The notes under the pieces were generated by a model. The model saw nothing but the letters and a program-made list of their open reading frames with translations, made no database searches and had not been told where the DNA came from. The position numbers and the translations under genes were made by a program. A DNA stretch of 64,000 nt, taken from Bacillus sp. es.036 (GTDB lineage Bacteria > Bacillota > Bacilli > Bacillales > Guptibacillaceae). Location: NCBI RefSeq assembly GCF_002563635.1, contig NZ_PDIZ01000001.1, forward strand, positions 3,038,001 through 3,102,000, written 5' to 3'. Position 1 is the first letter of the stretch; each line of letters begins with the position of its first letter. Positions 52,461 to 60,901 of the stretch are shown one piece after another.

Positions 52461-53705
52461 TCAACCCTTCTCATCCATCGCAATCCGCACTGCTGTCTGA
52501 TAAAGCAATTGAACCCCCTTCTCAATATCATCCATTTCCGCAAATTCAAGCGGATTATGACTGATCCCTTTCTCACATCGAACGAAAATCATTCCGTAGT
52601 CACTGATATACGACATAAAAAGAGCATCATGGAATGGACCGCTCATTAAAACGGGCGATTCGTAACCGAGTTCTTTATCTTCTTCGCTCATGATTGCTTT
52701 GATCCAATCTGCACAATAGCGTGGTTCACTCCTGGTGTCTTCCGTAATCGTGTACGTGAGCTTGTAAGTGAATGCAGCTTCTTCAATAATCGTGTAGAGC
52801 TTTTTTTCGAGCATCGTGCGATGTTCAAGGTCGATATCACGTAAATCCATCGTAAATTCCACTTTCTCCGGAATAATGTTACGAGAGTTGGGAAATACCT
52901 GGACACTTCCAACGGTTCCGACGGTTGTTTCTTGCCCTTCTTCTTTAATGAGTTGATCAAATTTTGTAATAATCTCACTCGCTCCGACCATGGCATCTTG
53001 CCGTAATGGCATCGGAACGGAGCCAGCATGGCCAGCAAATCCTTCAAGCGTGACGGTTAGCCAGATTGGTCCTGAAATTCCTGAAACAATTCCAACAGGT
53101 TTATTTTTAGTTTCTAAGACAGGTCCTTGCTCAATATGAAGCTCTAAGAATGCCTCAATGTCTCCATTTTTGTAGACGGGACTTTCTGTGAGATCAGGTT
53201 CGACACCGAATTCTTTCAGTGCTTCTTTTCGCGTCATTCCATTCTTATCTTTCCTCTCAAGTTCACCTTCCTCTAGCAGGCCAGCAAGTGCTCTCACACC
53301 GAAGACACCTTTGTTAAAACGGGAACCTTCTTCATCTGAAAAACAAATCACCTCAATCGTTCGTTTCGGTGTGATGCCGTTATCTTTCATCGTATGTACA
53401 ACCTCAATTGCGCCAAGTGCGCCGGCTGTTCCGTCAAAGCGCCCGCCATACGGCTGAGAGTCGATGTGAGATCCGAGCATAAGAATTGGCTTGTCCTTTT
53501 CAGAGCCATCTATCCTTCCTATTAAATTCCCAAAACCATCGATTCTTGCTTCCAAACCAGCCGCTTCCATCCACCCCTTCACGACCTCAACTGCTTTTCG
53601 ATCTTCCTTCGAATGCGCTAGACGACAAACACCTGTTTCACCAATCTTTCCGATCTTAGCTAATTCTTCAAGATGACTCTGTAAACGATCGCGGTTAATC
53701 CCCAT
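52461..53705 (-). CDS. M20 Zn-dependent hydrolase, allantoate amidohydrolase/N-carbamoylase type
   Basis: A 414-residue enzyme. Metal ligands are in GSHIDSQPYGGRFDG, CFSDEEGSRF (Glu pair), LELHIEQGPVLE and the His near the end in GISHNPLEF. These are the blocks of amidase/hydantoinase/carbamoylase family enzymes, which cut N-carbamoyl amino acids or allantoate. No ureide or hydantoin genes are nearby to settle the substrate. Monocistronic; downstream of R8 when read leftward. Confidence 0.9.
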   Translation of the reverse strand: MGINRDRLQSHLEELAKIGKIGETGVCRLAHSKEDRKAVEVVKGWMEAAGLEARIDGFGNLIGRIDGSEKDKPILMLGSHIDSQPYGGRFDGTAGALGAIEVVHTMKDNGITPKRTIEVICFSDEEGSRFNKGVFGVRALAGLLEEGELERKDKNGMTRKEALKEFGVEPDLTESPVYKNGDIEAFLELHIEQGPVLETKNKPVGIVSGISGPIWLTVTLEGFAGHAGSVPMPLRQDAMVGASEIITKFDQLIKEEGQETTVGTVGSVQVFPNSRNIIPEKVEFTMDLRDIDLEHRTMLEKKLYTIIEEAAFTYKLTYTITEDTRSEPRYCADWIKAIMSEEDKELGYESPVLMSGPFHDALFMSYISDYGMIFVRCEKGISHNPLEFAEMDDIEKGVQLLYQTAVRIAMDEKG

Positions 53706-53848
53706 TCACACTCATCCTTTTCATCATTTTTATTCACTATAGCAAAGCCGGCTTGATTGATCATTGTACACAATGTCGTTTAATCATTGAATATTATATA
53801 TATTTCGTCTATTTCATCTGCAGCATGACGCAAATGACCTGCCATTCG

Positions 53849-53912
53849 TTCGACAAAATCACCCAAAAACCGGGTGGTGACAGGCACCGCTCGAACCGCT
53901 CGACTGCTCGAT
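53849..53912 (+). repeat. REP-like element R8
   Basis: TTCGACAAA, long AC-rich spacer, CGGGTGGTGACAGGCAC, then the tail CCGCTCGAA CCGCTCGAC TGCTCGATC: a 9-nt tandem pair differing only at the last base, plus a partial third unit. Confidence 0.9.
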
Positions 53913-53989
53913 CAACCACTTCCCAAACGATCTCCTCTTGCCACACTCACCCTAATTGCATATAATAAAGCTAGAGAACATAAGGTATA

Positions 53990-54020
53990 AAAAAGAACGC
54001 CGGTGCTTTCGCACCAGCGT
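53990..54020 (-). terminator. Terminator of the putative toxin transcript
   Basis: On the minus strand ACGCTGGTGC GAAA GCACCGGCGT followed by TCTTTTTT, about 80 bp beyond the small toxin ORF stop. Confidence 0.8.
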
Positions 54021-54102
54021 CCATACAGCTGCTCCGCATGACGAGCGGCGGCTCAAAAGGCAAAAAGCAACTCACCTTAATCCTTGGCCGGGGCAGGGTG
54101 GG

Positions 54103-54195
54103 TTACTTCTTTTTATTACTAGAAACCGTAATAATTGTGACCACGAGAGAAGCAAAACTAATCATCAAAACAAGCGCCTCAAATGTGCTCATCAT
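54103..54195 (-). CDS. Putative holin-like / type I toxin peptide (30 aa)
   Basis: A short peptide MMSTFEALVLMISFASLVVT followed by IITVSSNKKK: one membrane helix and a basic tail, the form of the Gram-positive putative holin-like toxin family (TxpA/BsrG/Fst-like). The SD AAGGGGGTG lies before it. The mRNA would have GCAGGGTGGG in the 5' UTR (54234-54243) and its exact complement directly after the stop (54093-54102), allowing long-range pairing as known for type I toxin mRNAs. A candidate promoter (-35 TTAAGG, 16 bp, -10 GATAAT, about 54260-54290) and a terminator frame it. An antisense antitoxin RNA is expected but not identified. Confidence 0.7.
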   Translation of the reverse strand: MMSTFEALVLMISFASLVVTIITVSSNKKK

Positions 54196-54350
54196 TATAG
54201 GCAGCACCCCCTTTCATCAACGGGGTACCGCCGCCCACCCTGCTTTGCAGCTGATACATATTATCTTATCATAGACCGCTACCTTAATTGGATAGACCAT
54301 TTACCTATGTTAGTCTCAAAACTTCATCTGCTAACATCCTAAATAAAGCA

Positions 54351-54378
54351 AAAAGAGGTGGGATTTCTCACCTCTTTT
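54351..54378. terminator. Terminator after the aminopeptidase gene
   Basis: AAAAGAGGTG ... CACCTCTTTT with an 8-nt loop, just past the aminopeptidase stop when read leftward. Confidence 0.85.
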
Positions 54379-54381
54379 CTC

Positions 54382-55755
54382 TTACAATGGCCTGTCATCA
54401 AAATCATAGTCTGCTGGATTTGGTGCCACGCGTGCTTTTTCAAGAGCTGGCGTATCTGGTCGTGCCACTTGATAGACGGCGGCTCCAACAATTTCCGCTA
54501 CATTCTGAAGCTTCTCTTTGCTAATTTTATCAATTGTATCTTCAGGAGTATGGTACCACGGCTCAAGCGGAGCGTGAATAAAGAGAGCCGCTGGAATTCC
54601 TTTTAGAAAGAAAGGCACGTGATCGCTTCGACCGAGCTCACCATAATCAACTGCGCCTGAAATCCTCGCTCCAGCTGAAGCACCAAGATCAGTGACGAGA
54701 TTCTTCTCTCCATCAGGAGTGAACATGATTAGTTCTCCTGCATCGCGACTCCCTACCATATCCATTTGGAAATGAGCGACTGTATTTTCAATCTCCTCAT
54801 CTGTTAATGAGTCCGCATAGTAATAAGAGCCGATTAACCCTTTTTCTTCCGCACCAAATGTGACAAATCGAAGTTCCGTATCCGTAGGCGTTTTCGCCAT
54901 AATTCTCGCTAGCTCTAGCGTAGCAGCTACTCCTGAAGCATCATCGTTTGCTCCAGGTCCATTTGGAACAGAATCGTGATGGGCGCCAACTGTCACAATT
55001 TGCCCGGTGTCTTTATTCGGATGAGGCTCTTTTTTCGCAATCACGTTATAGGATGTCTTATCAACAGTCCCAGCGTTTTCTACACTTACAGTGGCTTGTA
55101 CGTCTTCCTTATTCAGCTGTTCCACAAGTTGAAGACCCGCTTCTCTTGTAATTCCTACAGCTGGAATATCTTGTCCTTCATAAGCATAGCCAAATGAATT
55201 CCCAGAGCGTCCTTCGCCATTAAACATAATAACGCCAATCGCTCCTTTATCGTAGACGTTCTGGATTTTTTCATAAAAACTATAAGAACCGCGCTCAATT
55301 AATGCAATCTTCCCCGCAACGTCATCACCCACTTCATCCTTAGAGCCAAGTCCGACATAGACGAGCGATCCTGAGACACGATCGTTGATTGAACCTTCAA
55401 ACGTATGAACATCGCCAGCAAAGACTTGATCATTAATGGCAAGCGATGAAGATCCACCATCCCACTCTTGAATGGTAAACGGCTGCAATTCAGTCTCATA
55501 CCCATAGCGCTCAAACTCGCTTTTTATGTACTGAACAGCTTGGTACTCCCCTTCCGTACCAGCTGCACGAGGTTGCTTTGATAAGAGGGCAATGTTGTTA
55601 TACATGTTTTCACTACTGATTTTTTTAATCACTTTGTTGTCAAACGCATGGTCAGCTTGTTCATTCGGAGCAGGCTTCGCCGCATCAACTGAGAAAGACA
55701 TTGGACTGAGAACCAACCCCGTCGCCAGTGCTACTGTAATCGCTTTCTTTTGCAA
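54382..55755 (-). CDS. Secreted M28 aminopeptidase with PA domain (YwaD-like)
   Basis: A 457-residue enzyme. Signal peptide ending near SVDAAK, then a PA (protease-associated) insert (residues about 120-225), then the M28 zinc-peptidase domain: GAHHDSVPNGPGANDDASG (His/Asp ligands), FVTFGAEEKGLIGS (Glu pair), DMVGS, and the His in EPWYHTPEDT. It removes N-terminal residues from extracellular peptides. The layout equals B. subtilis YwaD. Monocistronic, with the terminator at 54351-54378. Confidence 0.92.
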   Translation of the reverse strand: MQKKAITVALATGLVLSPMSFSVDAAKPAPNEQADHAFDNKVIKKISSENMYNNIALLSKQPRAAGTEGEYQAVQYIKSEFERYGYETELQPFTIQEWDGGSSSLAINDQVFAGDVHTFEGSINDRVSGSLVYVGLGSKDEVGDDVAGKIALIERGSYSFYEKIQNVYDKGAIGVIMFNGEGRSGNSFGYAYEGQDIPAVGITREAGLQLVEQLNKEDVQATVSVENAGTVDKTSYNVIAKKEPHPNKDTGQIVTVGAHHDSVPNGPGANDDASGVAATLELARIMAKTPTDTELRFVTFGAEEKGLIGSYYYADSLTDEEIENTVAHFQMDMVGSRDAGELIMFTPDGEKNLVTDLGASAGARISGAVDYGELGRSDHVPFFLKGIPAALFIHAPLEPWYHTPEDTIDKISKEKLQNVAEIVGAAVYQVARPDTPALEKARVAPNPADYDFDDRPL

Positions 55756-56069
55756 TCAAAATTCCTCCTTAAGGTTATGTGATCAGCATAATTATTCCAT
55801 TAATTGAATGTTTAGTAAATTAGGAGGTCAGTTCTAAATAGAGGTAGTTCTATAAAATCTGGACTTTTAACCTATATGAAATGACACTAATTCACTCTAG
55901 TTCAGTCGAAATTTGGATTTAAATGTAGAGAAAATGAGCATTCTCGGTCATCTTTTAGTCTTTTAAATTTTGTGATCGCCTTGTCCACTTAGGAAATCAT
56001 CATTTAAACAAATCAACAAAGAGCCCTTCAAAAATGAAGAGCTCTTAAACGATAACTCCTTAGCTTTCA
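55756..56069. other. Intergenic region between aminopeptidase and panF genes
   Basis: AT-rich. It holds the aminopeptidase promoter region and a modest hairpin (AAGAGC ... GCTCTT, about 56019-56046) that may end the panF transcript. REP-like R9 lies at its right edge. No small ORF with a good SD was seen. Confidence 0.5.
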
Positions 56070-56111
56070 TTCGACAAATTCTCTCAAAAAGCGGGCGGTG
56101 ACAGGCACTGT
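56070..56111 (+). repeat. REP-like element R9
   Basis: TTCGACAAA, about 10-nt spacer, GCGGGCGGTGACAGGCAC, long-spacer type, ending four bases before the panF stop codon. No clear duplicated tail. Confidence 0.85.
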
Positions 56112-56113
56112 TC

Positions 56114-57580
56114 TCACGCTCTCCACAATCTCAAGAGCACTTCCTTCTGCACCGCCGCATGCTTCTTCGTCGTTAGCAAACTGACGCTCACATAACCAAA
56201 AAGCGACAGCAACACCGGCAACACTACAGTGTGCATCCCGAACGCATTTGGCATAAACGTATGAAAGCCAATATAACTGCCAACACCAACAAGAATGGAT
56301 GCCATTGCACCACTCGCATTTCCTTGCTTCCAGTAGAGTCCCATAACCACTGGCCAAATAAAGGCCGCTTCAAGTCCCCCAAACGAAAACAAATTTAACC
56401 AGATAAGAAGTTCAGGTGGATTTACGGCCATCGCAAATACCAATACGCCTAATACTGCGGTCACTCCTACGCTAAATCGCTTGATCGTTTGATCACTGGC
56501 TTCAGGCTTCACATAATTCAAGTAAATGTCTTTCACGATCGCAGAACTAACGAGAAGTAACAGAGAGTCGACTGTCGACATGATTGCAGCCATTGGAGCT
56601 GCTAGAACAATCCCAGCAAGCCAGGATGGTAGCACCTCTAGTGCAATTCTCGGCATTACCGTATCGCCAACTTCAATTCCAGGTAAAACGGCACGTGCAA
56701 ATACGCCGGTGAGGTGCATTCCAAGCATGATCACACCTACGACGATTGTTCCGATAATGAGAGCGCGATGCATACCTTTTGAACTTTTATAAGACATGGC
56801 TCGGACAGCCACTTGTGGCAACCCAACAACACCGACACCTACCAAAATCCAAAAAGATGAGACGTAGAGCGGCGTCAGAGATTGATCAGCGCCAAATGGA
56901 GAGATCAAATCCGGATTTTCAGCCCCTAGCGTCGTGATGATATTTTCAACACCTCCGCCAGCAACGACTGTTCCGATAAGAATGACTAGTGTTCCACCGA
57001 ACATCACAACGCCCTGAACTGTATCCGTAATCGCTACCGCCCTAAATCCACCGATAATAACGTAGACAAGAACCGAGGCGGCAAAAAGAAACAGCGCTCC
57101 CGTATAAGGTAGGCCCGTTAACGATTCAATGAGCCGCGCACCACCAATCCACTGAGCAGCCATCGCAGAAAACAAGAAAATGATAATGCTAAGCGCAGAT
57201 AAAATAACCACGCCTTTACTCTGATAACGCTCCTTTAGGAAATCAATTAACGTAACCGCTCGAATTTTCCGAGCCATAATGGCAAACTTTTTCCCGAGCA
57301 CGGATAATACAAAATAACCAGTGGCGAGCTGAGTCATCGATAAGAGGACCCAGCCAAGTCCCATTGTATAAGCAACACCAGGACCACCAATGAAGCTACT
57401 TGCACTTCCATATGTAGAAACCATCGTCATTGCAAGGATAAATCCACCAAGCTCACGGCTTCCAAGAAAATACTCCTGTAAAAAGTTCGATGTTGATTTC
57501 AAATGGGTAGAAGCATAGAACCCGATCAAAAAAATGATAACGAGAAAGATAAGGAGTGGAATCACGACGTCCCAGTTCAT
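56114..57580 (-). CDS. panF: Sodium/pantothenate symporter
   Basis: A 488-residue member of the sodium:solute symporter family with about twelve to thirteen helices. MVSTYGSASSFIGGPGVAY near the start and the sodium-symporter region LAAPMAAIMSTVDSLLLL are typical of PanF. The small partner gene yhdT upstream supports the pantothenate call, since panF and yhdT are commonly linked. It imports pantothenate with Na+ for CoA synthesis. It overlaps yhdT by four bases, with REP-like R9 abutting its stop. Confidence 0.88.
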   Translation of the reverse strand: MNWDVVIPLLIFLVIIFLIGFYASTHLKSTSNFLQEYFLGSRELGGFILAMTMVSTYGSASSFIGGPGVAYTMGLGWVLLSMTQLATGYFVLSVLGKKFAIMARKIRAVTLIDFLKERYQSKGVVILSALSIIIFLFSAMAAQWIGGARLIESLTGLPYTGALFLFAASVLVYVIIGGFRAVAITDTVQGVVMFGGTLVILIGTVVAGGGVENIITTLGAENPDLISPFGADQSLTPLYVSSFWILVGVGVVGLPQVAVRAMSYKSSKGMHRALIIGTIVVGVIMLGMHLTGVFARAVLPGIEVGDTVMPRIALEVLPSWLAGIVLAAPMAAIMSTVDSLLLLVSSAIVKDIYLNYVKPEASDQTIKRFSVGVTAVLGVLVFAMAVNPPELLIWLNLFSFGGLEAAFIWPVVMGLYWKQGNASGAMASILVGVGSYIGFHTFMPNAFGMHTVVLPVLLSLFGYVSVSLLTTKKHAAVQKEVLLRLWRA

Positions 57581-57861
57581 TCGCCTTCCTCCTCATCAAA
57601 CGGAACTTCTTTAAACAAGAAGACAACCGCCAAAACCACGAGGACAATCACAATCCCCGTTCCGAGCACACAGCTGTAGAAAAACCACGCTGGCAGCCCC
57701 CATATATAATGATAGTCTTCTACTGGTTTTGATCCAAAACCGTAAGCAAACCCATACCATAAAATAAAATTAATGATAACAAGAACGACGCCGATGAGCG
57801 CTTCACGATTGGCGATTCGATAGCGTGGATCATCTTTTGGCATCTTATCGTGTTGCTCCAT
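57577..57861 (-). CDS. yhdT: YhdT family small membrane protein (DUF997)
   Basis: 94 residues with two hydrophobic helices: IGVVLVIINFILWYGFAYGF with GLPAWFFYSCVLG beginning the second, the DUF997 pattern. The start ATG follows GGAGGAAAAGC. It overlaps panF by ATGA, so translation is coupled; such small proteins accompany sodium:solute symporters. Probably an accessory subunit. Confidence 0.88.
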   Translation of the reverse strand: MEQHDKMPKDDPRYRIANREALIGVVLVIINFILWYGFAYGFGSKPVEDYHYIWGLPAWFFYSCVLGTGIVIVLVVLAVVFLFKEVPFDEEEGE

Positions 57862-57961
57862 GCTTTTCCTCCTTTAAGACAAACCTCGTTCTATTATAAC
57901 CAGAAGAAAGCTTCAACCATAGTGATAAGATTTTATCGTGATTGATCAGTTGGTAAAACAT

Positions 57962-57990
57962 TAAAAAAACGCCGATCATGGACCGGCGCT
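57962..57990. terminator. Terminator of the small zinc-ribbon gene
   Basis: Minus strand GCGCCGGTC ATGATCGGCG TTTTTTT, about 45 bp past the gene. Confidence 0.75.
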
Positions 57991-58007
57991 TTGGTTTATT
58001 TCCTTTT

Positions 58008-58025
58008 TAAACAAACGTTTATTTA
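58008..58025. repeat. 18-bp near-palindrome, second copy
   Basis: TAAACAAACGTTTATTTA, the exact reverse complement of 48782-48799, directly after the 53-aa gene. Confidence 0.6.
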
Positions 58026-58032
58026 AGCACAA

Positions 58033-58194
58033 CTACGCCTTCCGATAAGCCCTTCTCTCAGCATAAGAAACACATTTATAACAAACCGGCTTCCGGTTGC
58101 CCTCATCATCTAAATAATACTGTGGACGTACAGGCTTCTTCTTACAAATCATACACTTCTCTAACCCCATCAATCTTCCGAAAAACCCCTTCAT
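58033..58194 (-). CDS. Small zinc-ribbon-like protein (53 aa)
   Basis: Encodes MKGFFGRLMGLEKCMICKKK, then a middle with PQYYLDDEGNRKPV, then CYKC and a basic end. The two CxxC pairs (CMIC and CYKC) 22 residues apart fit a structural zinc site. AGGAGGG precedes the ATG and a terminator follows, so this is a likely real gene. No function recognised; it may bind RNA or protein. Confidence 0.75.
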   Translation of the reverse strand: MKGFFGRLMGLEKCMICKKKPVRPQYYLDDEGNRKPVCYKCVSYAERRAYRKA

Positions 58195-58292
58195 TTCTGT
58201 CACCCTCCTTACCTTTAATAAACTAAATTAAAGCAATATGAAACACAATACCCGCGCATCACCATAAATCCTGTTAAACTAATAAGACAACA

Positions 58293-58323
58293 TACGACAA
58301 ATACCGGGTGGTGACAGGCACTA
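58293..58323 (+). repeat. REP-like element R10
   Basis: TACGACAAATACCGGGTGGT then GACAGGCACTAC: short-spacer type. It overlaps an apparent GTG start (58308) of the following frame, which is not the real start. Confidence 0.85.
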
Positions 58324-58358
58324 CTGGCCACCCGTCTACCAAAAGGATGAGCCTATAC

Positions 58359-59381
58359 ATGAAAGTGATTCTTGCCACGCCTTTCTATCATCAGCTCCGT
58401 GGTAATACCATTACCGTCCGGCGTATCGCCAGGGGTTTAAACGAAGCAGATGTTAAGACAGAAGTGATCTCTATAACAGAACAAGTGAATTCGATCACAG
58501 CTCTGAAAGAAGCTGATTTAATTCACGGCTTTAATGCTTATCGTTTTTATCAGTTTATGAAAACCTTAAGCATTCCGATCACCAAATATACGATTACGCT
58601 CACCGGAACGGATTTGAATCATGATTTAACAAATCCAAACAGACAGCATGATGTGATCGCCTGTTTGAAAGATGCGCTCGCGGTGCACGTTTTTGATGAA
58701 AAAGCGAAGCGTCGTATCCTAGAGGTTTTACCAGATCTAGAAAGAAAGTTGTTTATAATTGCACAGGGAACGAGTTCCTCAAGTAGTAAACGCTCACCTA
58801 AAAAGACTTCTGATTTATTCCATTTTCTCCTTCCAGCAGGCATTCGAGAAGTTAAAAACATTCCCTTCGCGATCAAGAGTTTGCAGAAATTGCGCCAAAC
58901 TCACCCCGAGGTTAGGTTAACGATTGTCGGACCGGTTATTGAAAAGAAGGAGGGAGAACTCGTTCAGGAATTAATACTCCATAGCGAGTGGGTGAATTAT
59001 AAAGGCGCTATCCCTCACAGTGAAATGGAAGCGTTGTACAGTCGTGCCGACGTCGTGCTGAACACCTCACATAGTGAAGGTCAATCCTCCGCTATACTTG
59101 AAGCGATGAGCTACGGACTACCGGTTCTTGTGTCAAAAAACAAAGGGAATTTGAGCCTTGTCACTCATAACAAAACAGGACTTGTTTATGAAGGCGTCGA
59201 GCAATTTATTACTTATGCACTTCGCCTCGTTGAGCAGGAAACTCTTCGCCAAGCACTCGGCCAACAAGCGGCGGAGTACGTAGAAAAACATCACTCCGCA
59301 ACACAAGAAATAACCGCCATACTTAACATGTACGCGTTCAGCTTAAACCTTTTAAAGAAAGGGGATAACTCGAATGATTAA
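58359..59381 (+). CDS. GT4 family glycosyltransferase
   Basis: About 340 residues with a GT-B fold: N-terminal MKVILATPFYHQLRGNTITV, and a C-terminal donor domain with TIVGPVIEKKEGEL, then the Glu-containing SHSEGQSSAILEAMSYGLPV motif of family 4. ATG 58359 is preferred, with AAAGGATGAG seven bases upstream; the long frame begins inside REP-like R10. Cytosolic or membrane-associated; acceptor unknown. It precedes and overlaps a polysaccharide deacetylase gene remnant start, so both may act on one glycan. Confidence 0.88.
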   Translation: MKVILATPFYHQLRGNTITVRRIARGLNEADVKTEVISITEQVNSITALKEADLIHGFNAYRFYQFMKTLSIPITKYTITLTGTDLNHDLTNPNRQHDVIACLKDALAVHVFDEKAKRRILEVLPDLERKLFIIAQGTSSSSSKRSPKKTSDLFHFLLPAGIREVKNIPFAIKSLQKLRQTHPEVRLTIVGPVIEKKEGELVQELILHSEWVNYKGAIPHSEMEALYSRADVVLNTSHSEGQSSAILEAMSYGLPVLVSKNKGNLSLVTHNKTGLVYEGVEQFITYALRLVEQETLRQALGQQAAEYVEKHHSATQEITAILNMYAFSLNLLKKGDNSND

Positions 59382-60003
59382 AAGTCCTTGAGTAGTGGAT
59401 CACACAAGGGTCGTGTACGACTCTCCTAATCATGATGTGATAACGCATAAAAACTCAGCTGAGAAAAAAGTGATTTTAACCTTTGATGACGGTCCCGGCC
59501 GCGTTCTCCCAGAGCTACTTGATATTCTAAAAACAGAGAAGGTACCAGCTATGTTCTTCTGGCAGTCACGGCTACTTTATCAAGCTAGGCCCTGGAAAAG
59601 GGTGCTCGATGAAGGGCATATCATTGGCACTCATTCGTGTAAACATCTTAATTTAAGCAATCTCGGTTATGCCGAACAATTTGAAGATCTCGAAAGAAGC
59701 AAACGAAAAATTGAGGCAATCACCGGTACCCCTGTGACTTATTTCAGACCGCCATTCGGGCGCTACGATCTTGCCACAACGAAAGCTGCTAGAGATCTTG
59801 GATTAAAGACGGTCATGTGGCGCATCAGCTCAATGGATTGGGAACACGCTTATCATCCGGAAGAAATTTTAAGTAATGTCGTTCCAAACCTTGAAGATGG
59901 AGCGATTATTCTTCTGCACGAGCTGAAGCAAACGGTTCAAATATTGCCCGATCTTATTGAACGAATACGTTCAGAGGGCTATGGATTTACCGTACTTTCG
60001 TAG
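59374..60003 (+). CDS. Polysaccharide deacetylase, with in-frame stop near the original start
   Basis: From GTG 59395 the protein has 202 residues with a full NodB domain: VILTFDDGPGRVLPELLDIL, GTHSCKHLNL, RPPFGRYDLAT and ILLHELKQT. However, the best ribosome binding site (AAAGGGG) serves ATG 59374, which overlaps the glycosyltransferase stop, and that frame reads MIKSP then TGA (59389-59391) then VV and on into the domain. The TGA, perhaps from TGG, should cut normal initiation, leaving a weakly placed GTG start. No signal peptide is visible. The catalytic domain itself is intact. Confidence 0.8.
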
Positions 60004-60043
60004 AAAAAAGGAGATGGCTAATTTTTTAGCCACCTCCTCTTTT
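60003..60043. terminator. Bidirectional terminator
   Basis: AGGAGATGGCTAA TTTT TTAGCCACCTCCT followed by CTTTT; A-run on the other side. Between convergent genes. Confidence 0.85.
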
Positions 60044-60066
60044 GCGTTGTACTTAAAACGTCTTAT

Positions 60067-60741
60067 TTACCCCTCCACCTCAACTTCATTCACACCGTCC
60101 ACTTTTCGAAGCAGTTCATAAATGTCTGTCGTATGATTTTTCTCAAACGTCATTAGTTTAAGCTCAATCTGTGGATTTTTTTCTTTCGTATCACGAACAC
60201 GTACGTGACGAATTTCAAAGTCATTCGCCACAATGGCTTTCATAAAATGACTCACGTTAACGCTTTTTTTCAGCGTTAACTTCGCCCGCATTTCACGCTG
60301 CCTTAGGGCTTTTGGACCGATGCGCTTTATAATCCAGGGGAGGATGTTAACGCTGAACAGAATAAGGCCAGCCCCAACGAATGCTTCATAGTAAAAACCG
60401 GCACCAGCCGCGATGCCTAATCCCGAGGCTCCCCAAATAATAGCAGCTGTCGTTAACCCTGAAATAGCGTCATTGTTTCGTCTTAAGATGACACCAGCAC
60501 CGATAAAACCAATCCCAGAAACAATTTGAGCCGCTAACCGCATCGGATCGGTTCGGATATTCGGAGAAAGCTCAGCGAATGTTTCGGCTGATTCAATTGA
60601 CACAATCGTTAACAAACAGCTGCTAACTGCAATCACAATACACGTCTTTAATCCAAGGGGCTTATGCTTTAATTCTCGCTCAATTCCAATCAATAATCCA
60701 AGTAAAGCAGAAACACATAATTTAATTAGAACAATCACCAT
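60067..60741 (-). CDS. MgtC/SapB family membrane protein, copy 1
   Basis: 224 residues. Four or five N-terminal helices contain the family blocks LIGIERELKHKPLGLKTCIV and GIGFIGAGVILRRNNDAISG with TTAAIIWGASGLGIAAGAGF. A soluble ACT-like C-terminal domain follows from about residue 150. MgtC proteins are linked to Mg2+ and phosphate/ATP homeostasis; the exact role here is unknown. It is a near-identical tandem neighbour of the copy at 60902-61576, from which REP-like R11 separates it. SD GGAGATGA. Confidence 0.88.
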   Translation of the reverse strand: MVIVLIKLCVSALLGLLIGIERELKHKPLGLKTCIVIAVSSCLLTIVSIESAETFAELSPNIRTDPMRLAAQIVSGIGFIGAGVILRRNNDAISGLTTAAIIWGASGLGIAAGAGFYYEAFVGAGLILFSVNILPWIIKRIGPKALRQREMRAKLTLKKSVNVSHFMKAIVANDFEIRHVRVRDTKEKNPQIELKLMTFEKNHTTDIYELLRKVDGVNEVEVEG

Positions 60742-60844
60742 CGTTCGTCATCTCCACCGTTGGAATATAGAAGGACCTCATCTCTCTATTACATTATTCA
60801 CTTGAAGGAAATATTAGAATGAGGCGAAAGGCCATGGGTAGTAA

Positions 60845-60901
60845 TTCGACAAATTGTGAGCAAAACCGGGCGGTGACAGGCACCGCTACGACCGCTACGG
60901 A
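60845..60901 (+). repeat. REP-like element R11, between tandem mgtC-like genes
   Basis: TTCGACAAA, about 10-nt spacer, CCGGGCGGTGACAGGCAC, then tail CCGCTACGA CCGCTACGGAC. GCGGTG-ACAGG-CACCGC makes a 6-bp stem. It ends at the stop codon of the second mgtC-like gene. Confidence 0.9.

Noticed and set aside
58308-58358. GTG start for the GT4 gene at 58308
   Set aside because: It lies inside REP-like R10 and has no SD; ATG 58359 with AAAGGATGAG fits the family start.
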